From: Polyangiaceae bacterium
GTDB lineage: Bacteria; Myxococcota_A; Polyangia; Polyangiales; Polyangiaceae
NCBI GenBank assembly: GCA_016712345.1
Contig: JADJRH010000011.1
Span: 2,046,001-2,110,000 of the forward strand
Length of the DNA: 64,000 nucleotides
Direction: 5' to 3'
The notes under the pieces are model-generated. The model did no database searches. It had not been told where the DNA came from and saw nothing but the letters and a program-made list of their open reading frames with translations. Made by a program: the position numbers and the translations under genes. Shown in pieces: positions 1-9,013 of this stretch. Within the stretch, counting starts at the first letter, position 1; each line of letters opens with the position of its first letter.

Positions 1-618
1 CGGACGACCGTTGTATTGCTGTCCGGTCGCGAGAAACCGTGGCCAGACTTGGGCGAATACCGCACGTCGCCGCAGAACGAGCCATTCTGCGGGGTGGTTT
101 TTCGAATCGACGCGGTTTACCAAAAAACGGTGGCGGAGTTGTGCGGCCGATCCAGCGCGTTTTGGCTGATATTCACACCGCTCGCGGTCGACGCTGATGC
201 GGTCAACATGAAAGTGGCTGTGGACGAGCTGCGGGCTCGTGCTCGCGGCGCAGAACTGGAGGAGTTGTTGGTGGCCATGGTGGTCATGGCGGACATCGAC
301 AAAAGAAGTAGAAATTTGAGAGAAGTCATTCTACCTTTATTGAGCGAGGAAACGGTGATGCAGAACTGGTTCTACAAGCAGGGTGAAGCACGAGGCCGGG
401 AGGCAGGACAAGCGCTCGGCGAAGCGCGAGGCGAAGCGCGGGGAAAAGCTGTCGGAGAGGCAACCGCTCTGTTGCGAATCCTTGAACGGCGCGGCATCGC
501 GGTCCCGGCCGAGGCGCGCGAGAAAATCCTCACCTGCACCACCACTGCCGTGCTCGAAACATGGCTCGACCGGGCCCTCACAGCCGCCGGGATCGACGAA
601 GTCCTGACTGATTCGTAG
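1..618 (+). CDS. Rpn/PD-(D/E)XK-type nuclease-like protein, 3' part only
   Basis: The reading frame is open from the first base, so the start lies outside the window and about 205 C-terminal residues are visible. The visible part has a segment ending in FWLIFTPLAVDADA, a helical stretch, then a charged Gly/Glu/Arg-rich helix with repeated GEARGEARG, and a closing segment (LLRILERRGI ... WLDRALTAAGIDEVL). This order resembles the C-terminal half of Rpn/transposase_31-like proteins common in myxobacteria, in which a PD-(D/E)XK nuclease fold precedes a coiled linker and a helical tail. The nuclease residues would be upstream and cannot be checked. It lies next to the leader-distal end of a CRISPR array. 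Family assignment is from pattern recognition. Confidence 0.6.
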   Translation, partial: RTTVVLLSGREKPWPDLGEYRTSPQNEPFCGVVFRIDAVYQKTVAELCGRSSAFWLIFTPLAVDADAVNMKVAVDELRARARGAELEELLVAMVVMADIDKRSRNLREVILPLLSEETVMQNWFYKQGEARGREAGQALGEARGEARGKAVGEATALLRILERRGIAVPAEAREKILTCTTTAVLETWLDRALTAAGIDEVLTDS

Positions 619-980
619 GCCCGTTGTCGGCCAATCCGGGGCCGCAAGCGAACCTCTGCGTGCGACAGTCAAACGGAGGCAAAGGCTCTACCGACACAAA
701 GAAGCCAAAGAACTCAACGCCGCACGCTTCAAACTCAGGCGCGAAAAGAAATCTGCCTGCTGACCTCACTCGGTCGTCCCGTTCCTGCAACGTCTTCACT
801 TCAATACGACCTACCACCGAATCCACCCATTGAGGGTCCGCGCTTTTCACCACCCAAGTGCAAAGTGCAAATGGTGGAATTCACCGGGCACGAAGCGCGA
901 TTTTCACCGGTGAACTCCACCGTATTCGCGCGGTTTGTGATGACCGGCAACACCACGTGAGTGGGCGGCGCCGGCGCGCT
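619..980. other. Intergenic stretch before CRISPR array, with a fragment of DUF1835-like gene sequence
   Basis: I see no credible gene here. Positions 667-690 are identical over 24 bases to positions 12627-12650, which lie inside the DUF1835-like gene. Read on the minus strand both encode EPLPPFDCR. The sequence on either side does not match, so this is either a small remnant or a reused segment. Bases 871-935 carry two GGTGAA/TTCACC half-sites of the kind also present in the CRISPR leaders. Confidence 0.4.
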
Positions 981-1913
981 GTTTCAATCCCCTTATCAAC
1001 GGGGCAGTGAGTGCAACCGGCGATCGGAACAAGTGGGTACCGCGTCGCAATCGGGCGGTTTCAATCCCCTTATCAACGGGGCAGTGAGTGCAACCTGGTG
1101 AGGGGCTCGGCGCGAACGGCTTTCACTATCGTTTCAATCCCCGTATCAACGGGGCAGTGAGTGCAACGCACGAAGCAAATTCTTGGGAAGCCGCCGTATA
1201 AATGGTTTCAATCCCCTTATCAACGGGGCAGTGAGTGCAACCCGCGAAGATCTTCAGGTTCATAAATGACCCGCCGGTTTCAATCCCCTTATCAACGGGG
1301 CAGTGAGTGCAACGGGCGAGGAGTTCGTGGCTTTCTGTTCGAATGAGGAAGGTTTCAATCCCCTTATCAACGGGGCAGTGAGTGCAACCAGGCGGGACGA
1401 TCACAGCAATACAGATCCGCAACCCGTACCTGTTTCAATCCCCTTATCAACGGGGCAGTGAGTGCAACGGCTCGTGTACACGAACACGACCGGCGGCACG
1501 CTCGACGTGTTTCAATCCCCTTATCAACGGGGGAGTGAGTGCAACCGTGTGCTCATGCTCCGGCGCAACAACAACAAGCTGCGTTTCAATCCCCTTATCA
1601 ACGGGGGAGTGAGTGCAACCTGCGTTGAAAAGAGCCGCTGGGCGCGAGACGCCGACGTTTCAATCCCCTTATCAACGGGGGAGTGAGTGCAACACGGCGC
1701 CAACGACTTCACTTTGCACGTGCGCCTGAGGTTTCAATCCCCTTATCAACGGGGGAGTGAGTGCAACTCTTGACGTTCTCCGGCTTCAATTTTCCGGATC
1801 ATATGTTTCAATCCCCTTATCAACGGGGGAGTGAGTGCAACAGCGTGTGAGATCGCGATCTTGTTTGACCATGGGTGTTTCAATCCCCTTATCAACGGGG
1901 GAGTGAGTGCAAC

Positions 1914-2178
1914 ACCGCAGGGCGTTGATTGCGTAGGGGGGCACGCTCAGGGTTTCAATCCCCTTATCAACGGGGGAGTGAGTGCAACTAAAGGCAACCA
2001 AACTCGCATAAACCGGCCAGTTCCAAGGTTTCAATCCCCTTATCAACGGGGGAGTGAGTGCAACTGGCTTCCAGTTCTTTGACAAGGCGTTCCAATACGT
2101 GTTTCAATCCCCTTATCAACGGGGGAGTGAGTGCAACACGGCCGAAGCGAAGGCCGCGAAGGAAGCGATCCTAAACCG
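1914..2178. repeat. Four-spacer block duplicated within CRISPR array 1 (first copy)
   Basis: Four consecutive spacers here recur in the same order at 2763-3025. The first three are identical by eye. The fourth differs at two positions, and the repeat preceding it in the second copy (2950) has lost bases near its 3' end. This is a segmental duplication inside the array, not independent acquisition. Confidence 0.9.
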
Positions 2179-2215
2179 GTTTCAATCCCCTTATCAACGG
2201 GGGAGTGAGTGCAAA

Positions 2216-2352
2216 CCGGGAGGGCACATCCACCTGCCCCGGCATGTCCCCCCTCATCAAGGGGGGGGGGGGAAACAAAACCTTGCCCGGGGAAAAGGAG
2301 TAACTCCCCCTAAGGGGAGGGGGAAGAGAAGGGGGAAGCTCTGTGGCAAGAT
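2216..2352. other. Over-long spacer with low-complexity insertion in array 1
   Basis: The gap between the repeats at 2179 and 2353 is about 137 nt instead of about 37. It is rich in C and G runs, with a run of ten or more G near 2260-2272 and a palindromic CTCCCCCTAAGGGGAG near 2304-2319. The repeat to its left ends GTGCAAA instead of GTGCAAC. It looks like a damaged spacer plus a small inserted repetitive sequence. I do not recognise the inserted element. Confidence 0.6.
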
Positions 2353-2762
2353 GTTTCAATCCCCTTATCAACGGGGGAGTGAGTGCAACCGAAGGATTCA
2401 GAGGTCTGTCGAGAGATCTTGGATGGTTTCAATCCCCTTATCAACGGGGGAGTGAGTGCAACACAAGGCTTTCTACCGTATCACCGGGCTCATTGCTTGA
2501 CGTTTCAATCCCCTTATCAACGGGGGAGTGAGTGCAACCTGGACACAAGACGCAAACCCAGGTGCGCACCCCTCAGCGTTTCAATCCCCTTATCAACGGG
2601 GGAGTGAGTGCAACACGGAAAGCAGTGGCGATCTTTTGGTTTTTATCAAGTTTCAATCCCCTTATCAACGGGGGAGTGAGTGCAACCGCAGTTCAGCCAT
2701 GTGAAGGCTCGGATGCTATTCTGACGTTTCAATCCCCTTATCAACGGGGGAGTGAGTGCAAC

Positions 2763-3025
2763 ACCGCAGGGCGTTGATTGCGTAGGGGGGCACGCTCAGG
2801 GTTTCAATCCCCTTATCAACGGGGGAGTGAGTGCAACTAAAGGCAACCAAACTCGCATAAACCGGCCAGTTCCAAGGTTTCAATCCCCTTATCAACGGGG
2901 GAGTGAGTGCAACTGGCTTCCAGTTCTTTGACAAGGCGTTCCAATACGTGTTTCAATCCCCTTATCAACGGGGAGGAGTGCAACACGGACGAAGCGAATG
3001 CCGCGAAGGAAGCGATCCTAAACCG
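2763..3025. repeat. Four-spacer block duplicated within CRISPR array 1 (second copy)
   Basis: Second copy of the spacer block at 1914-2178, ten repeats nearer the leader. It contains the shortened repeat at 2950 and two substitutions in its last spacer, so this copy has diverged since duplication. Confidence 0.9.
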
Positions 3026-6000
3026 GTTTCAATCCCCTTATCAACGGGGGAGTGAGTGCAACTGACAGTCAAGCGGCGCGACTTATCATCATCTCAGAAA
3101 GTTTCAATCCCCTTATCAACGGGGGAGTGAGTGCAACAAGGGCACTCCCGCCGATGTCATGGCGGATGCTCTCTACTGTTTCAATCCCCTTATCAACGGG
3201 GGAGTGAGTGCAACCTCGCACAGCTTGAATGTGAGCCCCTGCGCGACCCTGCGGTTTCAATCCCCTTATCAACGGGGCAGTGAGTGCAACTCACAATCGA
3301 CTGCCTGAAATTCTGGGCTATCTTGTTTCAATCCCCTTATCAACGGGGGAGTGAGTGCAACTACTTCGCGGTGACTCCGGCATTACAACGCATCACGGTT
3401 TCAATCCCCTTATCAACGGGGGAGTGAGTGCAACACGATGGCACCGTAGCTCACAGGATCTTCGGCGCCGTGTTTCAATCCCCTTATCAACGGGGGGAGT
3501 GAGTGCAACAAGCGCAAGCCCCACAAACGTTTAGGCATTCGTTCCGAAGTTTCAATCCCCTTATCAACGGGGGAGTGAGTGCAACGAGGGATGCGGTGAA
3601 GGTCGGGTCAAGCCAATTTGAGTTTCAATCCCCTTATCAACGGGGGAGTGAGTGCAACGGGGAGGCAAAAACCGTCACACCGGAGCACCTGAGTTTCAAT
3701 CCCCTTATCAACGGGGCAGTGAGTGCAACTGCGGAAGGAACTGCCAATTCGCCGGTGAGCGAGGCTTATCGTTTCAATCCCCTTATCAACGGGGCAGTGA
3801 GTGCAACTCCAAGGCACTTGCGCATATCGAAAAAGCAGGCAAAGTTTCAATCCCCTTATCAACGGGGGAGTGAGTGCAACTGAACGCGGCCGAACGTTTC
3901 GCGTTCCGCGAGCAGGTGGTTTCAATCCCCTTATCAACGGGGGAGTGAGTGCAACGCAAAATGCGGGGCCTTTTACCCGAACCCTTGGGGCTCGGTTTCA
4001 ATCCCCTTATCAACGGGGGAGTGAGTGCAACTAGTCACCCTCATAGCGCATCCCTCCGAAAGCCTCGGTTTCAATCCCCTTATCAACGGGGGAGTGAGTG
4101 CAACCTCGCTCGCACACGCCTCCAGCAGCAAGGCAGCCAAGTTTCAATCCCCTTATCAACGGGGGAGTGAGTGCAACTGACGCACGTGCAGCGCCACGCG
4201 CTGGTGCTCTATGTTTCAATCCCCTTATCAACGGGGGAGTGAGTGCAACTAGGAAGTGAACTTTGAGGTCGCGGTCACTGGCACGTAGTTTCAATCCCCT
4301 TATCAACGGGGGAGTGAGTGCAACTTACCGCCGCCCCTTGCCGAACGGTAAGATTTACCGGTTTCAATCCCCTTATCAACGGGGGAGTGAGTGCAACCTT
4401 CGAACGATTCGGTCAACTTCGCGGAGATCGACGCCCGTTTCAATCCCCTTATCAACGGGGGAGTGAGTGCAACGCGGATCAAATCGGCGTAATCGTCGGA
4501 ACCGTGGGGAGGTTTCAATCCCCTTATCAACGGGGGAGTGAGTGCAACCGCGCAAGCGGCCGAAGCGCTCGATACGATCGCGCTTGCGTTTCAATCCCCT
4601 TATCAACGGGGGAGTGAGTGCAACCTCCCTGATGAGATTGACATTTACGACTTGGGCGCATGGTTTCAATCCCCTTATCAACGGGGGAGTGAGTGCAACT
4701 TCGCCGCGGATAGCGGGGTCAGGCTGACCTTGTATTTTTGTTTCAATCCCCTTATCAACGGGGGAGTGAGTGCAACTCCCGCGGCAAAACAGTTTGCGTT
4801 TGCGATTTCTCCCGTTTCAATCCCCTTATCAACGGGGGAGTGAGTGCAACAATAGCAGCGACCACTCCGCACGACGATCGGCGCTGTGGTTTCAATCCCC
4901 TTATCAACGGGGGAGTGAGTGCAACCCTGCCGCGCTTCGGCGTCGCCCATGTTTAGCTGAGTTTCAATCCCCTTATCAACGGGGGAGTGAGTGCAACCGA
5001 CCACCACGCGCACGTCGGCGAGTGCTTGCGCATCCGTTTCAATCCCCTTATCAACGGGGGAGTGAGTGCAACCTTGTGCGGCAGCGAGTGGCCCACCATG
5101 CGCTGAGGCTATTGTTTCAATCCCCTTATCAACGGGGCAGTGAGTGCAACTTCGATGATTTTTTTCAATCGGACGAAGCTTTGATGTTTCAATCCCCTTA
5201 TCAACGGGGCAGTGAGTGCAACAATACCAGAAGAATTTGCCCGCATTCGGCGCGAACATTGTTTCAATCCCCTTATCAACGGGGCAGTGAGTGCAACGTG
5301 GGCAAGATCGGCGCGGTGCTTGGGCCGGTATTGTTTCAATCCCCTTATCAACGGGGCAGTGAGTGCAACCTCGGCCGCTCCGGCGCCCAGCGCGTTGTTG
5401 GCTCCTCGAGTTTCAATCCCCTTATCAACGGGGCAGTGAGTGCAACCGGCGGAGCTCGGCGGCGAGGGAGGCGATCGCCTCGACCGTTTCAATCCCCTTA
5501 TCAACGGGGCAGTGAGTGCAACTCCTCAAAAGCCTATCCCAAGCCAAAGTATGAGGAGATGTTTCAATCCCCTTATCAACGGGGCAGTGAGTGCAACGAA
5601 CGGCGACGGCGAGGCGAGCACGGACGAGCTGGCGTTTCAATCCCCTTATCAACGGGGCAGTGAGTGCAACGGTACTGCCGCCCGGACGGCTCGTGCAACC
5701 TCTTCGAGTTTCAATCCCCTTATCAACGGGGCAGTGAGTGCAACCCACAGTCGGCGCGGTAGCGTCCGGCGGATCTTCGCCCTTGTTTCAATCCCCTTAT
5801 CAACGGGGCAGTGAGTGCAACCGGCTACCCCAGGCGTGTCGGTAAGGAGCCCCTTTTTGGTTTCAATCCCCTTATCAACGGGGCAGTGAGTGCAACCGGG
5901 GCAAGGGTGCGGGGGCGAACTGGGGCGGAAGTGGCGGTTTCAATCCCCTTATCAACGGGGCAGTGAGTGCAACCACAATGTTATCGACATGGCCGACCTG

Positions 6001-6824
6001 CTCACCGTTTCGTTTCAATCCCCTTATCAACGGGGCAGTGAGTGCAACGCGTGCATGCGATGTCGGGCCATTGCCCCGTTGCCTGGTTTCAATCCCCTTA
6101 TCAACGGGGCAGTGAGTGCAACTGTAGTACGCATGCCGGCCGACCGTTACGTTATCGATCGTGTTTCAATCCCCTTATCAACGGGGCAGTGAGTGCAACA
6201 CGCTCCCAAGTCGCCGTTTGCTCCGCCGCCTGTTCCGCCGCGTTTCAATCCCCTTATCAACGGGGCAGTGAGTGCAACAATTCAGGGAGAAGGCTCACAT
6301 GAAGCTCAAGCCCAGTTTCAATCCCCTTATCAACGGGGCAGTGAGTGCAACACGGGTGCGGCGACAGGTGCGGGCTCGACGGCGGGTTTCAATCCCCTTA
6401 TCAACGGGGCAGTGAGTGCAACCTGCTTGTGAAACACCGTGATCGCGGGTGGGAAATGCCGTTTCAATCCCCTTATCAACGGGGCAGTGAGTGCAACCGA
6501 AGATGTCGCGGCGCAGGCGATGCTCGACGCCAGTTTCAATCCCCTTATCAACGGGGCAGTGAGTGCAACGGAGATCGCAATGGACCACAATGCCGTATTT
6601 GAGCAATGTTTCAATCCCCTTATCAACGGGGCAGTGAGTGCAACCTGGATGGCCCGTTGGAATCGTGATCGCCCCAATCGAGTTTCAATCCCCTTATCAA
6701 CGGGGCAGTGAGTGCAACCTTGCTGGGGTGCGCATTGGCGTTTCAACCCCTTATCAACGGGGCAGTGAGTGCAACGCGTTTCAATCCGTGTTTCAACCCT
6801 TATCAACGGGGCAGTGAGTGCAAC

Positions 6825-7150
6825 CGCTCCTTCAACGCCGAAAAAAAGCCCCCCTTTTGAGTTCCCATTTTTGGTGAACCTCCAGATTGTCAGAGACCGG
6901 GGGGGGTTCACCAGAAATGGGTGAACGCCCGGGGCATTGGGCCGCCGGAATCACGAAGCGTGCCACCCGAAAGTGAGCCCCAAGGTGGCGCCGGCCTGTG
7001 CGACGGGCCGACTGCCAACGCTGCCGCAACCCAGGCGCGAGCTGTGGCACCCGCAAAAGCAAGCCGTTTTTGAGGGTGCCGCAAGGGATGAATCGCGCAC
7101 AACCGGAGTGAATCACACTGCGCTCAAAAACGAAAGGCCTTCTTTTCGCT
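6825..7150 (-). promoter_or_regulatory. CRISPR leader of array 1
   Basis: This block lies immediately beside the leader-proximal repeat and is highly similar to 19695-20025, which occupies the same place beside array 3. It holds a near-perfect inverted repeat: TGGTGAACCTCC at 6872-6883 pairs with the strand ending GGTTCACCA at 6913. A further GGGTGAAC at 6919-6926 makes a second palindrome with GGTTCACC. These spaced GTTCACC/GGTGAAC sites could be binding sites for an adaptation or transcription factor. The leader role is inferred from position, duplication and repeat orientation; I did not identify a promoter. Confidence 0.75.
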
Positions 7151-7169
7151 GGGCGTTCGGCGTCTGTTG

Positions 7170-7340
7170 TTTCACGAGGTGGAAGGCGTGTGCCTTGACG
7201 TTTGGCAGGGGCGTCTGGACACACAAAGCCCGGTGTTGTCCGTTGGCGGTTTTCGTGGGCTTTTCGTTGTGCGAGCACGAGGTGGAAGGCGTGTGCCTTG
7301 ACGTTTGGGCGGGCGCCGACCCACAAGGCCCGGTTCTTGG
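7170..7340. repeat. Two imperfect copies of an about 105-bp repeat beyond leader 1
   Basis: The phrase GAGGTGGAAGGCGTGTGCCT followed by TGACGTTTGG occurs near 7176 and again near 7281, each followed by a related stretch ending in CACAA(A)G(G/C)CCGG. A homologous unit starts near 20048 beyond the second leader, so the repeats belong to the duplicated leader neighbourhood. Confidence 0.75.
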
Positions 7341-7506
7341 CGTTTTGTGGCCGGTCGTCGGCTGTTGTTGGGGCGGGCGTGCGGGTGTGACGTGTCGGGA
7401 CGGGCGGGTTTGCTTGGCGAAATACGCAGCGTGCGTTGCGGCGTCAGCGATCCTGTCGGGCGCGGGAGGTCGTCGCGACGTTTGGATGCCATCGGCCGGC
7501 GCATTT

Positions 7507-7905
7507 TCAGGTGGTGACCAGGTTTTGCCGCCGAGCAGGGACATTTTTGAGGTGGTGACCGGGGTTTTGCCGCCGAGGAGGGACATTTTTCAGATCGTGG
7601 CCGATTTTCGCGCCCGCCGAAGGGCGGTTGTCATGGTGGTCACCATGTTTTTGGCCCCATCGGAGGGTGGTTGTTGTGGTGGTGACCAGATTTCACCGGC
7701 GGCAAAGTGCCTTTCTGGTGGTGGTGACCAGATTTCACTGCCATCGGAGGGTGGTTGTTGTGGTGGTGACCAGATTTCACTGGCGGCAAAGGGCCTTTCT
7801 GGTGGTGGTGACCAGATTTCACTGCCCATCGGAGGGGGCTTGTTGTGGTGGCGACCGCGTTTAATTGGCTCTGAAGGGCCCCTTATGTGGTCGCGACCCA
7901 TTTTC
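7507..7905. repeat. 42-bp tandem repeat block, locus 1
   Basis: GGTGACC cores recur at 7681, 7723, 7765 and 7807, exactly 42 bp apart, with weaker copies on both sides. Each unit has a constant part, GTGGTGACCAGATTTCAC, and a variable part of about 24 bp that alternates between a GGCAAAGGGCCTTTCTG type and a CCATCGGAGGGTGGTTGTT type. The unit equals 14 codons and stays open in several frames, but I see no ribosome binding site or codon signature of a real gene. The same kind of block follows the second CRISPR leader at 20385-20875. Function unknown. Confidence 0.8.
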
Positions 7906-8160
7906 TGGGCCCGCGGGGACAAGAACGAAAAAAACGTATTCTCCAATCGCCTAAGACAAGCCTTTTTCCGCTGTGCGCCGATCGCCCGCCGCGGCCTCAA
8001 CTCAAAAAACGTATTCATTGCAGTTCGTTGGCGACGATTTTCTGTATCATCGCGGGCGGCGAGCCATGCTGTGTTCTATCTCAGCATAATCGCCATTTCA
8101 TCGGCATCATGGCCGGTCTCGCTTACCGACGAGCCGGCTCTCATTGGAGGAATTCACCCC

Positions 8161-8982
8161 ATGCTCAAACACTTGACTGTTGAAGAAATGGTAGGTCTGC
8201 TCTCCCCATGGGTAGGGAAGACCAAACGCCGCGCCGTCTTTTTATCCATTCCTGAAATTGCCCCGCTGCACCCTACTGTCGAAGGGGCGTATCAGGCGGT
8301 GTTGGCCGTGCGACCTGTAAGCAATTCCACGAGCCCGCAAGAGCGAAAGTTGACAGAAAAACTGGCCCGCACGGACAATCGGCATGATCACTTGGCCCGC
8401 GCTGTCTACCATGACACTCAGGCCGAGGTGGATCACTGCCTTGCGGCCGACCCGCCTGAAACCGAGCGAGCCGCATTGTGTGAGCGCGCGCTTGCGGAGG
8501 TGTTTCCAGATGGGCTTGCGGTGCTGAATACGTCGTACCTGAATGAGGCGGGCAATACCGCTCGCGTTGGCAAGCTGTTGAGTGAAGATGCCGAGCTGAG
8601 TGGGCTTCTCAAGTCGATCCCTGTGCGGCCAAAAAAGACTCTCCTTGATACGACTCATGAGTGGATTGATACAGGCAAAGCGCTTGAAGCCCTGGAGCAT
8701 GAGCGCGATGAAATCGCGGCAAACAAGGCGGTCGCCGCGAGTCCGGCTACCATTCAGGCGGCACGCAGCCGTTGGTTCAAGGTGGTTTCTGCCATTCTGA
8801 CCAATCTGGAGATTTCGTCGGCACCGGCCAAGGCCATTGAGGCGATTCGGGGTCCGGTGGTGCGGGCATCTGACAGGGCCGGCAAGCGGTACGCGTCGGG
8901 CAAGTTGGATGAAAACGTGCTCGATAATGAGTCTGAAGATGGGTCGGGCGATGAGCCGGCGCCCGAGAGCAAACCGACCTGA
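8161..8982 (+). CDS. Unrecognised protein, 273 aa, downstream of the 42-bp repeats
   Basis: The start is fixed by GGAGG at 8146-8150, ten bases before the ATG at 8161. The long open frame to the left of this ATG runs through tandem repeats and is not coding. The product is soluble, without a signal peptide or membrane segment, mainly helical, and ends in an acidic Glu/Asp/Ser-rich tail (ESEDGSGDEPAPESKPT). The N-terminus (MLKHLTVEEMVGLLSPWVGK) resembles no family I can name. It is the first gene beyond leader block 1, a place taken at the second locus by an unrelated small lipoprotein gene. It points rightward and converges on the sulfide:quinone oxidoreductase gene. Confidence 0.75.
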   Translation: MLKHLTVEEMVGLLSPWVGKTKRRAVFLSIPEIAPLHPTVEGAYQAVLAVRPVSNSTSPQERKLTEKLARTDNRHDHLARAVYHDTQAEVDHCLAADPPETERAALCERALAEVFPDGLAVLNTSYLNEAGNTARVGKLLSEDAELSGLLKSIPVRPKKTLLDTTHEWIDTGKALEALEHERDEIAANKAVAASPATIQAARSRWFKVVSAILTNLEISSAPAKAIEAIRGPVVRASDRAGKRYASGKLDENVLDNESEDGSGDEPAPESKPT

Positions 8983-8987
8983 ATTTT

Positions 8988-9010
8988 TGGCCCCGGATTC
9001 GAACCCCGCC
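8988..9010 (-). other. Possible tRNA 3'-end fragment (att-like remnant)
   Basis: Read on the minus strand this stretch gives GGGGTTCGAATCC followed by GGGGCCA, which resembles the T-arm and 3' end of a tRNA. No 5' half is present: the bases where the tRNA body would be lie in the sqr coding region and stop. T-stem pairing is imperfect. It may be an integration scar or chance. Confidence 0.25.
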
Positions 9011-9013
9011 GGT

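Larger units (their letters stand above)
981..6824 (-). CRISPR. CRISPR array 1, about 78 repeats of 37 bp
   Basis: On the plus strand each repeat begins GTTTCAATCCCCTTATCAAC and ends GGGGCAGTGAGTGCAAC or GGGGGAGTGAGTGCAAC. Read on the minus strand it ends in ATTGAAAC, the usual crRNA 5' handle of type I and III systems, so transcription is leftward and the leader lies to the right. This is supported by a leader block after 6824 that is duplicated after array 3. Spacers are mostly 35-41 nt. The C variant occupies repeats 1-7 and from 5114 to the end; the G variant fills 1509-5072, with C-type islands at 3254, 3693 and 3771. The repeat at 2950 carries a small deletion, the one at 3472 an extra G, and those at 6740 and 6790 are shortened. 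No cas gene lies in the window, so the subtype is undetermined. Confidence 0.98.

Noticed and set aside
578..853. Minus-strand frame containing EPLPPFDCR
   Set aside because: Only the 24-bp shared segment resembles the DUF1835-like gene; the rest is unlike any protein and lacks a start signal.
1126..6911. Many open frames in all six directions with repeated peptides such as NPLINGAVSAT, QSPYQRGSEC and CTHCPVDKGIET
   Set aside because: They are translations of the 37-bp CRISPR repeats, which lack stops in several frames; they have no ribosome binding sites.
7681..7850. 42-bp repeats as a second true CRISPR array
   Set aside because: The variable parts are only of two alternating types and are themselves repeated, so they are not unique spacers.
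6937..8160. Left part of a 681-codon plus-strand frame leading into the gene at 8161
   Set aside because: It runs through the CRISPR leader and 42-bp tandem repeats and starts without signals; the ATG at 8161 has a proper GGAGG.
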